Origin: Pseudomonas sp. AOB-7
GTDB taxonomy: Bacteria > Pseudomonadota > Gammaproteobacteria > Pseudomonadales > Pseudomonadaceae
Direction of reading: 5' to 3'
DNA length: 64,000 nt
Assembly (NCBI RefSeq): GCF_003696305.1
Contig: NZ_RFFK01000012.1
Span: 62,001 to 126,000, forward strand
The translations under genes were made by a program, and so were the position numbers. The notes below the pieces were generated by a model. That model had not been told where the DNA came from. It did not search any database and saw only the letters and a list, made by a program, of their open reading frames with translations. This document shows, piece by piece, positions 49,338 through 57,608 of the stretch. Each line of letters opens with the position of its first letter. The first letter of the stretch is position 1.

Positions 49338-51790
49338 ACGGTGGCCTCCTCAATTTGCACGACCTTGATGCGGTCGAACTCTTTCTTCAGTTGCGGCGTC
49401 TCGATGCGCTCCTTCCAGGGGTCCTGCTCGAACGACAGGGCGTAGTGCAGGCGCGCGGCCAGGGCCTTGCGGTTGGCTTCGTCCTCCAGCACCGCCTTCT
49501 TGATGTGCTCCATGCCGACGCGCTGCATGTAGTGCACGGTGCGCTCGAGGTAGAAGGCCTCTTCGCGGTACAGCTGGAGGAAGGCGGCGTTGTATTCGCG
49601 CACTTCCTCGGCTGTTTTCACCTTGACGAAGAACTCGGCCACCTCGGTCTTGATCCCGCCGTTGCCGCCGATATACATCTCGAAGCCGGAATCCACGCCG
49701 ATGATGCCGACGTCCTTGATGCCGGCCTCGGCGCAGTTGCGCGGGCAGCCGGAGACCGCCAGCTTGACCTTGTGCGGCGACCACATGTTGAACAGGTCGT
49801 GCTCCAGGTCGATGCCCAGCTGGGTGGAGTTCTGCGTGCCGAAGCGGCAGAACTCGCTGCCGACGCAGGTCTTCACGGTGCGGATGGACTTGCCGTAGGC
49901 GTGGCCGGAGGGCATGTCCAGGTCCTTCCACACGGCCGGCAGGTCATCCTTCTTGATGCCCAGCAGGTCGATGCGCTGACCGCCGGTGACCTTGACCATG
50001 GGCACCTTGTACTTGTCGGCCACATCGGCAATGCGGCGCAGCTCGGAGGGGTTGGTCACGCCGCCCCACATACGCGGCACCACCGAGTAGGTGCCGTCCT
50101 TCTGGATATTGGCGTGGGCGCGTTCGTTGATCAGGCGCGACTGCGGGTCGTCCTTGGCCTCGCCCGGCCAGGTGGAGATCAGGTAGTAGTTCAGCGCCGG
50201 GCGGCAGGTGGCGCAGCCGTTGGGCGTGCTCCAGTTGAGAAACTCCATGGTTTGCGCCATGGACGTCAGGTGCTGCTCGCGGATCGCCTTGCGGATCTGC
50301 CCGTGGTTGAGGTCGGAGCAGCCGCAGATGGCCTTCTCGCTCTTGGGCTTGACGTCGGCGGCGCCGCCGACGGTGCTGATCAGAATCTGCTCGACCAGGC
50401 CGGCGCAGGAGCCGCAGGAGCTGGCGGCCTTGGTGTGCTTCTTAACCTCGTCGACCGAGAAGAGCCCGTTCTCTTGGATGGCCCGGACGATGGTGCCCTT
50501 GCACACGCCGTTGCAGCCGCAGATCTCCATGCTGTCGGGCATGTTGGCGGTCTTGTCGGCGCCCTGGTGGCCGACATCGCCGATGGCGCCTTCGCCGAAC
50601 ATCAGGTGGTCGCGGATCTCGCTGACGTTGTGGTTCTCGCGGATCTGGCGGAAGTACCAGCCGCCGTCGGCGGTGTCGCCGTACAGGCAGGCGCCGACCA
50701 GCACGTCGTCCTTGATCACCAGCTTCTTGTACACGCCGCCGATGGGGTCGGACAGCGTTATCGTTTCCGTTCCCTCGCCGCCCATAAATTCGCCGGCGGA
50801 GAACAGGTCGATGCCAGTCACTTTCAGCTTGGTCGAGGTCACCGAACCCTGATAGCGGGCGAAGCCGAGCTGGGCCAGGTGATTGGCGCAGACCTTGGCC
50901 TGCTCGAACAGCGGCGCCACCAGGCCGTAGGCGATGCCGCGGTGGCTGGCGCATTCGCCGATGGCGTAGATGCGCGGGTCATAGGTCTGCATGGTGTCGT
51001 TGACCAGGATGCCGCGGTTGCAGGCGATACCGGCGCTCTCGGCCAGTTCGCTGTTGGGGCGGATGCCGGCGGCCATCACCACCAGGTCCGCAGGGATCAC
51101 CTCGCCGTCCTTGAATTTCACCGCGCAGACGCGGCCTTCGCCGTTGTCCAGCAGCTCGGCGGTGTGCTTGGGCAGGAGGAACTTCAGGCCGCGGTCTTCC
51201 AGGGATTTCTGCAGCAGCTCGCCGGCGGTGCGATCGAGCTGGCGCTCCAGCAGCCAGTCGCCCAGATGCACCACGGTGACGTCCATGCCGCGCAGCTTGA
51301 GGCCGTTGGCCGCCTCCAGGCCGAGCAGGCCGCCGCCGATGACTACGGCGTGCTTATGGGTCTTGGCGGTGTCCATCATCATCTGGGTGTCGGCGATATC
51401 GCGATAGCCGATCACGCCCTGCAGGTCCTTGCCCGGGATCGGCAGGATGAAGGGGTTGGAACCGGTGGCGATGAGCAGGCGGTCGTACTCGGCTTCGCTG
51501 CCGTCGTCGGCGATCACCAGGCGCTTCTTGCGGTCGATCTTGACCACCTTGCGCCCCAGCAGCAGCTTGATGTCGTTTTCCGCGTACCAGCCCAGATCGT
51601 TGAGCACGATCTCCTCGAAGGTCTGCTCGCCGGCCAGCACCGGCGAGAGCAGGATGCGGTTGTAGTTGGGGTGCGGCTCGGCGCCGAACACGGTGATGTC
51701 GTAGAGATCGGGGGCGAGCTTGAGCAGCTCTTCGAGGGTGCGTACACCCGCCATGCCGTTGCCGATCATCACCAGCTTGAGTTTTTGCAT
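49334..51790 (-). CDS. nirB: NADH-nitrite reductase large subunit
   Basis: 818 aa. Domain order: FAD/NADH oxidoreductase (LKLVMIGNGMAGVRTLEELL, VIGGGLLGLEAANGLKLRG, YAIGECASHRG); two BFD-like [2Fe-2S] modules (ICGCNGVCKGTIVRAIQENG and ICGCSDLNHGQIRKAI); ferredoxin-like half domain; and the sirohaem/[4Fe-4S] domain with TCVGSEFCRFGTQNS and VSGCPRNCAEAGIKD. It receives electrons from NADH and makes ammonium. ATG 51790 follows AGGAGA; an ATG nine bases earlier overlaps that SD and is rejected. A 220-nt leader controls it. Confidence 0.96.
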   Translation of the reverse strand: MQKLKLVMIGNGMAGVRTLEELLKLAPDLYDITVFGAEPHPNYNRILLSPVLAGEQTFEEIVLNDLGWYAENDIKLLLGRKVVKIDRKKRLVIADDGSEAEYDRLLIATGSNPFILPIPGKDLQGVIGYRDIADTQMMMDTAKTHKHAVVIGGGLLGLEAANGLKLRGMDVTVVHLGDWLLERQLDRTAGELLQKSLEDRGLKFLLPKHTAELLDNGEGRVCAVKFKDGEVIPADLVVMAAGIRPNSELAESAGIACNRGILVNDTMQTYDPRIYAIGECASHRGIAYGLVAPLFEQAKVCANHLAQLGFARYQGSVTSTKLKVTGIDLFSAGEFMGGEGTETITLSDPIGGVYKKLVIKDDVLVGACLYGDTADGGWYFRQIRENHNVSEIRDHLMFGEGAIGDVGHQGADKTANMPDSMEICGCNGVCKGTIVRAIQENGLFSVDEVKKHTKAASSCGSCAGLVEQILISTVGGAADVKPKSEKAICGCSDLNHGQIRKAIREQHLTSMAQTMEFLNWSTPNGCATCRPALNYYLISTWPGEAKDDPQSRLINERAHANIQKDGTYSVVPRMWGGVTNPSELRRIADVADKYKVPMVKVTGGQRIDLLGIKKDDLPAVWKDLDMPSGHAYGKSIRTVKTCVGSEFCRFGTQNSTQLGIDLEHDLFNMWSPHKVKLAVSGCPRNCAEAGIKDVGIIGVDSGFEMYIGGNGGIKTEVAEFFVKVKTAEEVREYNAAFLQLYREEAFYLERTVHYMQRVGMEHIKKAVLEDEANRKALAARLHYALSFEQDPWKERIETPQLKKEFDRIKVVQIEEATV

Positions 51791-51900
51791 GCCGGCCATC
51801 TCCTGAAGAAAAATCACGGTCGAAAAAATTGTCGGGAGCAATTCTTGACGTCGCTCCGCGACGGCTCGAAGAGTGGCCGCCAGGGATGGCAGGCCATAAA

Positions 51901-52012
51901 AAAACAAAAAAGGCGTCCCGCTAGTCACCTAGCGAGGACGCCTTTGTCCAGGTCCCGTTCGATCGGGAAGTGCAGCCTTCTTCGTTGAAGGTCGCGCTTT
52001 ATTCAACTTGTG
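51901..52012 (-). promoter_or_regulatory. nirB leader: dual ANTAR hairpins plus intrinsic terminator (NasT-type antitermination)
   Basis: On the minus strand two hairpins have six-base loops with A at position 1 and G at position 4. P1 is CCTTC-AACGAA-GAAGG (51976-51991) and P2 is TCCCG-ATCGAA-CGGGA (51953-51968). They precede a strong terminator (stem 51912-51924 with 51929-51942, loop GTGA on the minus strand, then a long U tract to 51901). This is the ANTAR-target layout bound by NasT, allowing transcription into nirB only when nitrate or nitrite relieves NasS. Antitermination in this operon is known in P. aeruginosa; the base-level reading here is direct. Confidence 0.88.
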
Positions 52013-52022
52013 CCAAGACTAA

Positions 52023-52038
52023 TGCAGCGCCTGTGCCA
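52023..52038 (-). promoter_or_regulatory. Sigma-54 promoter of nirB operon
   Basis: Minus-strand TGGCAC-AGGCG-CTGCA matches the -24/-12 consensus TGGCAC-N5-TTGCA with one difference; predicted start near 52012. GCACC (52104-52108) and GGTGC (52134-52138) lie about 92-126 bp upstream of that start, a suitable distance for NtrC half-sites. Confidence 0.82.
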
Positions 52039-52146
52039 ACTTTCCAACATCACGGTTTTTCAGGCTTTTCAGGCACTTGCCGGCTTCTGCCGAGCCTGCT
52101 TGTGCACCTTTGCGAGGCGTTTTGCGCCGCTTTGGTGCGAGTGGCG

Positions 52147-53814
52147 CTATTTGAGCAGCAACAGCGCCAGCAGCAGGTTGAGCAGCAGCGACACCAAGGC
52201 AACCGTGCGCCAGACCAGCAGCGGCTCGCGCTCCAGCAGCGGCCGTGGGCGGCTGCCGATGGACTGGCGCTCGCCGCTTTCCAGGGCCAGCAGCCATTCC
52301 TCGGCAGTTTCGAAGCGCTGCGCCGGGGCGGCGGCTACCGCGCGGTTCAAGATCTCATCGAGCCAGGCAGGCAAGTCCGGGCGGTAGCGGCTGGCTGGCA
52401 CAGGTTGGCCGAAGCGCGGGTGCTGGAAGGCCTCGACCTCGCCGTGGGGATAGTGGCCGGTGAGCAGGTGATAGAGCGTCACGCCCGCGGCGTAGAGGTC
52501 CTGCTGGGCGCTGGGTGGGCTGCCGGCGAAGGCTTCCGGGGCGATATAGCTGGGGGTGCCGGGCAGGGCATGGGCCTCGTCGCGGGTCAGGCCCGGGCAG
52601 TAGGCCAGGCCGAAGTCGAGCACGCGCAGCTCGCCGTCGTCGCCGAGCAAGAGGTTCTCCGGCTTGATGTCGCGGTGGATGACATTGCGCCGGTGCAGCA
52701 GGCCGAGGGCCTTGATCAGCCGCGGCGCCAGGTCCTGCCAGTCGGCCAGGCTCAGCGGGCCGGCCTGCTGCAGGTGCGCGGCCAGGGTCTGGCCGGCGTA
52801 CTCGCGCTGCACGTAATACAGGTGCTGGCGCTGCGGCAGCGCGTGCAGTTCGGGGAAGTGGCGGCCGGCGACGCGGCGCAGGAACCATTCCTCCTGCAGC
52901 AGCGCCGGGCCGGCCTGCTCCTCGCCGGCGCGGCTGGCCGGCAGGGTCTTGAGCAACCAGGGCTGATTGTGCGCGTCGCGCACCCGGTAGATCAGCGACT
53001 GGCGCGATTCACCGAGCAGGCCTTCGACCTGCCAGCCCTCGAACTCCTGGCCGTCGCGCAGGCGCGGCGGCAGCGGCCAGTGCTCGAGCTGGGCCAGGGT
53101 GTCGGCCAGCGCCGCCTCGGGCAATTGGTCTATGTACACCAGCAGGGCGCTGGCGTTGTCCTGGCTGCCGGCGCGGTGGGCCTCGTCGACCAGCGCCTGG
53201 CAGATCGCCCCGGCGTCATCGCCCTGTCGCAGCAGTTCGCCGATGCGCCTGTCGCTGAGGCAGGCCCAGACGCCGTCGCTGACCAGCAGGAAGCGGTCGC
53301 CGGCCTGCAGCTCGCCGTCGCGGTAGTCCACCACCAGGTGCTGATCCAGGCCCATGGCGCGCTTGAGCACGTGCTGCATGCCCGGCTGTTCCCAGACATG
53401 GTCCTCGGTCAGGCGCAGCAGCTGGCCGTCACGCCACAGGTAGGCGCGACTGTCGCCGATATGCGCCAGGGTGTAGCGGCGGCCGCGCAGCACCAGGGCG
53501 GTGAGGGTGGTCAGCAGCGGCTGGCCGCCGCCGTTGGCCTGCAGCCAGCGGTTATGTGCGCTGAGCAGGCGGTCCAGGCTGTGCTGCACCGGCCAGGTTT
53601 CCGGGGTGGAGTAGTAGTCCAGGGCCAGCGCCTGCAGGGTGGCGCGCGCCGCCAAGCCGCCGTCGGCGCACTGACTGACGCCATCGGCCAGGCCCAGCAG
53701 ATAGCCCTTGCTGGCGGCCAGGGCCGGCGCCGGGGTGACCACGCGCAGGGCGTCCTGGTTCTCGCTGCGCGGGCCGGTGGCGCTGGTTTCGCCGATGCTC
53801 AGTTGCAGGGCCAT
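52147..53814 (-). CDS. Fused PP2C phosphatase - Ser/Thr protein kinase, C-terminal membrane anchor
   Basis: 555 aa. Residues 1-235 form a PP2C domain (LLGLADGVS, AHIGDSRAYL, LLVSDGV, SQDNAS). Residues 260-512 form a Hanks-type kinase with Lys289 (WLLKTL), HRDIKPENLL (Asp382), DFGLA (Asp400) and APE (425-427); the Gly-rich loop is degenerate. A single TM helix (534-554) ends the protein, so both catalytic domains face the cytoplasm. Opposing activities in one chain suggest a self-resetting switch. The start MALQLSIGET trims 31 implausible residues. It lies between the nitrate transporter and nirB genes, the same place as PA1782, but its substrates are not evident. Confidence 0.9.
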   Translation of the reverse strand: MALQLSIGETSATGPRSENQDALRVVTPAPALAASKGYLLGLADGVSQCADGGLAARATLQALALDYYSTPETWPVQHSLDRLLSAHNRWLQANGGGQPLLTTLTALVLRGRRYTLAHIGDSRAYLWRDGQLLRLTEDHVWEQPGMQHVLKRAMGLDQHLVVDYRDGELQAGDRFLLVSDGVWACLSDRRIGELLRQGDDAGAICQALVDEAHRAGSQDNASALLVYIDQLPEAALADTLAQLEHWPLPPRLRDGQEFEGWQVEGLLGESRQSLIYRVRDAHNQPWLLKTLPASRAGEEQAGPALLQEEWFLRRVAGRHFPELHALPQRQHLYYVQREYAGQTLAAHLQQAGPLSLADWQDLAPRLIKALGLLHRRNVIHRDIKPENLLLGDDGELRVLDFGLAYCPGLTRDEAHALPGTPSYIAPEAFAGSPPSAQQDLYAAGVTLYHLLTGHYPHGEVEAFQHPRFGQPVPASRYRPDLPAWLDEILNRAVAAAPAQRFETAEEWLLALESGERQSIGSRPRPLLEREPLLVWRTVALVSLLLNLLLALLLLK

Positions 53815-53856
53815 GGCTGTTTCCACAGATCGTTTATTTGCCTCGGCGCTTCGGAA

Positions 53857-53920
53857 CGTAGGGTGCGCCGCGTGCACCAGGCTCGACGATAGAGCGCTGG
53901 TGCGCATGGCGCACCCTACG
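53857..53920. repeat. CGTAGGGTGCGCC palindromic intergenic element
   Basis: 13-bp perfect arms CGTAGGGTGCGCC (53857-53869) and GGCGCACCCTACG (53908-53920) enclose a second imperfect arm pair (TGCACCA / TGGTGCG), a 64-bp hairpin between the kinase and transporter genes. Similar ends occur at 34714 and 25867. It may act as mRNA stem-loop or be a non-autonomous dispersed repeat. Confidence 0.72.
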
Positions 53921-53946
53921 AAGGCGGCGGATCGCCGAAGGTTCGC

Positions 53947-55158
53947 TTACACCCGCGCGGCGGTCACCGCGGCGCTGCCCCAGGTGGTGCGCCAGCGCTG
54001 CTTGACTCCGTGCAGACCGATCCAGGCCAGCACGCCGAGGCTGGCGAACAGCCACAGGCCCAGCTGGTAGTCGCCGGTGTGCTGCTTGATGGTGCCGAGG
54101 CCGGCGGCGAGGAAGAAGCCACCGATGCCGCCGGCCATGCCGATCAGCCCGGTCATCACGCCGATCTCCTTGCGAAAGCGCTGCGGTACCAGCTGAAATA
54201 CCGCGCCATTGCCAGCACCAAGGCCGAGCATGGCGGCGACGAACAGGGCCAGGGCGGCGGTCGCGCTGGGCAGGTTGAAGCCCACCGCGGCGATGCACAG
54301 CGAGGCGATGGTGTACATCATCAGCAGCGAGCGGATGCCGCCGATGCGGTCGGCCAGGGCGCCGCCGAGTGGGCGCAGCAGGCTGCCGGCGCAGACGCAG
54401 GCGGCGGTGTAGTAGCCGGCGGTCACCGGGTTCAGCCCGTACTGGTCGCTGAAGTAGCCGGGCAGGGCGCTGGCCAGGCCGATGAAGCCGCCGAAGGTGA
54501 CGCTGTAGAAGAACATGAACCACCAGCTGTCGCGGTCGCCGAGGGCCTTGAGGTAGTCGCCGAAGGCCTTGGCCTTGGGCCGCTCCGGCGCGTTCCTGGC
54601 CACCAGGGCGAAGATCACCAGGGTCGCCAGCAGCGGGATCAGCGCCCAGCCGAACACGTTCTGCCAGCCGGACAGCGCCGCCAGGCCGGGTGCGAACAGC
54701 GCCGCCAGCACGGTGCCGGAGTTGCCGGCGCCGGCGATGCCCATGGCCTTGCCCTGGTGCTGCGGCGGGTACCACTGCGAGGCCAGCGGCAGGGCCACGG
54801 CGAAGGCGGCGCCGGCGAAACCGAGGAACAGGCCGAGCAGCAGCGCCTGCTCGTAGCTGCCGATGCCGATCTGCCAGGCGCAGAACAGCGCGACGATGAC
54901 CACCACCTGGCCGAGCAGGCCGGCGGTCTTCGGCGACAGGCGGTCGGCGAGAAAGCCCATCAGCAGGCGCAGCACGGCGCCGGCGAGAATCGGCGTGGCC
55001 ACCATCAGGCCGCGCTGCTGGGCGTTGAGATCGAGGTCGGTGGCGATCTGCACCGCCAGCGGGCCGAGCAGGTACCAGACCATGAAGCTCAGGTCGAAAT
55101 AGAGGAAGGCGGCGAACAGGGTGGGGGCGTGGCCGGCTTTCCAGAAACTTGTATTCAT
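53947..55158 (-). CDS. nasA: Nitrate/nitrite transporter, MFS NarK/NasA type
   Basis: 403 aa, 12 TM helices. It has the nitrate-porter signatures AGAGNSGTVLAALFAPGLA (first) and GMAGGIGGFFLAAGLG (second), plus the conserved Arg region TPILAGAVLRLLMGFLADR. It imports nitrate for the cytoplasmic reductase downstream. The ATG has GAGGTGAT at good spacing. It has its own sigma-54 promoter and antitermination leader, separate from the nirB one, and the kinase gene follows it across a palindromic element. The nasA name follows PAO1 use, from memory. Confidence 0.93.
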   Translation of the reverse strand: MNTSFWKAGHAPTLFAAFLYFDLSFMVWYLLGPLAVQIATDLDLNAQQRGLMVATPILAGAVLRLLMGFLADRLSPKTAGLLGQVVVIVALFCAWQIGIGSYEQALLLGLFLGFAGAAFAVALPLASQWYPPQHQGKAMGIAGAGNSGTVLAALFAPGLAALSGWQNVFGWALIPLLATLVIFALVARNAPERPKAKAFGDYLKALGDRDSWWFMFFYSVTFGGFIGLASALPGYFSDQYGLNPVTAGYYTAACVCAGSLLRPLGGALADRIGGIRSLLMMYTIASLCIAAVGFNLPSATAALALFVAAMLGLGAGNGAVFQLVPQRFRKEIGVMTGLIGMAGGIGGFFLAAGLGTIKQHTGDYQLGLWLFASLGVLAWIGLHGVKQRWRTTWGSAAVTAARV

Positions 55159-55354
55159 CGATCACCTCATCAGCGAGAAGGGGCCCGGCACGGCGCGGCC
55201 GACCGTGGTCGTGGACACGGCGGCCGCGCCTGCCGGGGAGGCCGCGCACTTGTGGCGCGCGGCCCTGCGGCCGAGGCCACAGCAGGGTTGAACGATTGCA
55301 GTGCAGGTTCGGATCGCGACGCCTGCGCCGGCCCCGGACACTGGGGCGAACACG

Positions 55355-55443
55355 AAAAAAAACGCCGCTTCACCGCTGGCCGTTGAGGCGAGGTGAGGCG
55401 ACGTCTTTGTCGTGAAGGAGGTGGCCGCCGTTGGCTACCTTGT
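55355..55443 (-). promoter_or_regulatory. Transporter leader: second dual ANTAR hairpin plus terminator
   Basis: Minus strand: P1 is AGGTAGCC-AACGGC-GGCCACCT (55419-55440) and P2 is CGAC-AAAGAC-GTCG (55399-55412); both loops have A1 and G4. The terminator stem (55363-55376 with 55388-55403, then U8 at 55355-55362) shares bases 55399-55403 with P2, so P2 and terminator are mutually exclusive. That is the expected switch for NasT-dependent read-through into nasA. About 200 nt separate it from the start codon. Confidence 0.85.
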
Positions 55444-55453
55444 GCAGGGTCCA

Positions 55454-55469
55454 AGCAAGAGCCGCGCCA
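55454..55469 (-). promoter_or_regulatory. Sigma-54 promoter of the nitrate transporter gene
   Basis: Minus-strand TGGCGC-GGCTC-TTGCT fits the -24/-12 consensus (one mismatch), predicting a start near 55443, three bases before the P1 hairpin. Confidence 0.82.
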
Positions 55470-55589
55470 ATCGGCTATGGGCCTGGCGGTGCGGGTTCTC
55501 GGGCGTTGCGCTGGTGGCTGGCTGCCGCAAAAGGAGGCGCAGATGCGGCGACATGCACCTGGACGGGGCGTTGTTGGTTGCCGAGCGGC

Positions 55590-55745
55590 TCAGTGGCGGG
55601 CGGCGGCGACCAGGCTGCGCGGTTGGTCTGCGGCGAGCACGGCGCCGCTGGCGGCGTGCGTCGGCAGCGGCAGGGTCAGCAGGGCCAGGGCCAGCAGGTT
55701 GCTCAGCAGGCCTGCCTGGCGCGCGCGGCGATAGCGAGTAGACAT
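55590..55745 (-). CDS. Hypothetical small exported protein, 51 aa
   Basis: A short frame, MSTRYRRARQAGLLSNLLAL..., preceded by a strong purine-rich SD (AAGGGGGGG) 8 bases upstream of the ATG at 55745. A basic N-terminus, hydrophobic core and THAA suggest a signal peptide leaving about 18 residues (SGAVLAADQPRSLVAAARH). No homology recognised; it could be a real small envelope peptide or chance. It lies upstream of the transporter's sigma-54 promoter with no visible terminator. Confidence 0.4.
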   Translation of the reverse strand: MSTRYRRARQAGLLSNLLALALLTLPLPTHAASGAVLAADQPRSLVAAARH

Positions 55746-55986
55746 GGCGAATCCCCCCCTTTCTTGCTGTTCTGCCCTAGGCGTAGCAGACGAATGGCCA
55801 GCTGTCACGGCGACGGCTGCAAGAATCGCGCAATCGCCCATCGTCCGGCGTCTCGGGGCGAAAAAACGGCGGTGCTATACTGCAGTCCTGATCAAAAAAT
55901 AGACAAATCGCCGCCTGGCGAGCCGCCTACCCGGCGGCGCCTGCGGGACGCTCGGCAGCATGGCAAAGCGAGATGGGAGGTGGGTC

Positions 55987-56541
55987 ATGAATCGGCACTA
56001 CTACATCAGCGACAACCTGGACGAGCTCGAGCGTGTCGAGCAGGAACTGGAAGCCCAAGGGATCAGCACCGAGCAGATTCATGTGCTCAGCGAGCAGGAC
56101 GCCGAGGTGGAGCACCATCACCTGCATGACGTGCCCTCGTTCATGAAGCAGGACGTGGTGCACTCCGGCGAGATCGGCGCGCTGGTCGGGCTGGTGCTGG
56201 CCGCCGCGGTGCTGCTCGCCGCCTATTGGCTGGGTTGGACGGCCAGCGCGGCGGGTTGGATGCCGTTCATCTTCCTGGCCATCGTGCTGTTCGGCTTCTG
56301 TACCTGGGAGGGCGGCTTCTTCGGCATTCAGGTGCCCAACGCGCATTTCCGTCGCTTCCGCCAGTACCTGAAAGACGGCAAGCACGTGTTCTTCGTCGAC
56401 GTCGAGCCGGAGCAGGAGCCCCTGCTGGCCCAGGTGGTCGGCCATCATCCGCGCTTGAGCGATGCCGGCACCGGTGAGGCGGCGCCGCACTGGATAGTCG
56501 CCTGGTTGCAGCGCTGGCACCAGTTCAAGCGCACCATCTGA
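55987..56541 (+). CDS. Hypothetical membrane protein with two central TM helices
   Basis: 184 aa. The N-terminal ~55 residues form a soluble, His-rich domain (HYYISDNLDELERVEQELEA; VEHHHLHDVPSFM) resembling a small alpha/beta fold that reads like a flavodoxin or magnesium-transporter accessory module. TM helices follow at about 63-82 and 88-110, then a cytoplasmic tail. GGGAGGTG precedes ATG 55987. A candidate -10 (TATACT, 55876-55881) lies upstream but no good -35. It is convergent with the oxidase operon. No firm function; database relatives are annotated as putative magnesium transporter or hypothetical. Confidence 0.7.
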   Translation: MNRHYYISDNLDELERVEQELEAQGISTEQIHVLSEQDAEVEHHHLHDVPSFMKQDVVHSGEIGALVGLVLAAAVLLAAYWLGWTASAAGWMPFIFLAIVLFGFCTWEGGFFGIQVPNAHFRRFRQYLKDGKHVFFVDVEPEQEPLLAQVVGHHPRLSDAGTGEAAPHWIVAWLQRWHQFKRTI

Positions 56542-56569
56542 GCTAGCCAGTCGCTGTCCGCCCGGCCGC

Positions 56570-56902
56570 TCACGGCGCGCCGGGCGCCGGCCCCTGGCCG
56601 AAGAACAGCACGCGGCTGAGAAACACGTAGTTCGCCTCGCTCGCCATCAGTCCCACCAGCACCAGCAGGCACAACGGCGGCAGCAGGATGGCGTAGACCA
56701 TGGCCAGGCGCTCCCAGGCCATGTGCATGAAGATGGCGACGATCAGCCCGGCCTTGAGCAGCATGAACAGCAGGATCAGCGACCAGCGCAGGTAGCCGGC
56801 GAGATGGAAGTAGTCGACTAGGTAGGAGAGGGTGCTGAGGACGAACAGCAGGCCCCAGATCTTCAGGTACAGGCCGATCGGATGCTGCTGGGTCTGAGCC
56901 AT
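56570..56902 (-). CDS. Cytochrome c oxidase subunit IV (small)
   Basis: 110 aa with three TM helices (LYLKIWGLLFVLSTLSYLVD, LILLFMLLKAGLIVAIFMHM, VYAILLPPLCLLVLVGLMAS), matching the small prokaryotic COX4/CyoD-like subunit. The motif KAGLIVAIFMHM is characteristic. Last gene of a five-gene aa3-type oxidase operon; its start lies 10 bases from the subunit III stop. It probably stabilises the complex. Confidence 0.85.
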   Translation of the reverse strand: MAQTQQHPIGLYLKIWGLLFVLSTLSYLVDYFHLAGYLRWSLILLFMLLKAGLIVAIFMHMAWERLAMVYAILLPPLCLLVLVGLMASEANYVFLSRVLFFGQGPAPGAP

Positions 56903-56912
56903 GGCGAGTCCC

Positions 56913-57602
56913 TCACCAGAGGTAGAAGAAGGCGAAGATGAATACCCACACCAAGTCGACGAAGTGCCAGTACAGCCCGGCGATCTCGACGTTCTGGTAG
57001 TTGCCTGTGCGCTCATAGGCCCCGCGCCAGACCTTCCAGGCGACGATGCACAGGTAGAGCACGCCGATCGACACGTGCAGGCCGTGGAAGCCGGTGATCA
57101 TGAAGAAGCTGGCGCCGAACTGCGCCGCGCCCATGGGGTTGCCCCAGGGCCTGACGCCTTCCTCGATCAGCTTGCTCCATTCGAACGCCTGCATGCCGAC
57201 GAAGGCGGCGCCGCCGAGGGCGGTGGCCAGGATCAGCGCGGCGGTGCGCCCGCGTTCGCGGCGATAGGCGTAGTTGACCGCCATGGCCATGGTGCCGCTG
57301 CTGCTGATCAGCACGAAGGTCATGATGGCGATCAGGATCAGCGGGATGCTCTGCCCGGCGATGGTCAGGGCGAACACCTCGCTGGTGTTCGGCCAGGGCT
57401 CGGTGGTGGTCATGCGCACCGCCATGTAGCCGGTGAGGAAGCAGGTGAAGACGAAGGTGTCGCTGAGCAGGAAGATCCACATCATCGCCTTGCCCCAGGG
57501 CACCTGGTGGAAGGCTTCCTTGTCCGCGGCCCAGTCGGCGGCGACTGCCTGCCAGGGCGGCGTGGCGGTGTCCGGTGTGGCGTGTTCGCGACGACTGGCC
57601 AT
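56913..57602 (-). CDS. Cytochrome c oxidase subunit III
   Basis: 229 aa with about five TM helices. Typical segments are GKAMMWIFLLSDTFVFTCFL, FEWSKLIEEG, FFMITGFHGLHVSIGVLYL and IAGLYWHFVDLVWVFIFAFFYLW. The subunit lies beside CoxA and helps proton uptake and stability. A second, more divergent subunit III-like protein is encoded immediately upstream, an unusual pairing. Confidence 0.92.
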   Translation of the reverse strand: MASRREHATPDTATPPWQAVAADWAADKEAFHQVPWGKAMMWIFLLSDTFVFTCFLTGYMAVRMTTTEPWPNTSEVFALTIAGQSIPLILIAIMTFVLISSSGTMAMAVNYAYRRERGRTAALILATALGGAAFVGMQAFEWSKLIEEGVRPWGNPMGAAQFGASFFMITGFHGLHVSIGVLYLCIVAWKVWRGAYERTGNYQNVEIAGLYWHFVDLVWVFIFAFFYLW

Positions 57603-57608
57603 GGCGGA

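Noticed and set aside
49355..51988. 877-aa plus-strand open frame
   Set aside because: Antisense shadow of nirB; it also runs through the nirB terminator and leader hairpins.
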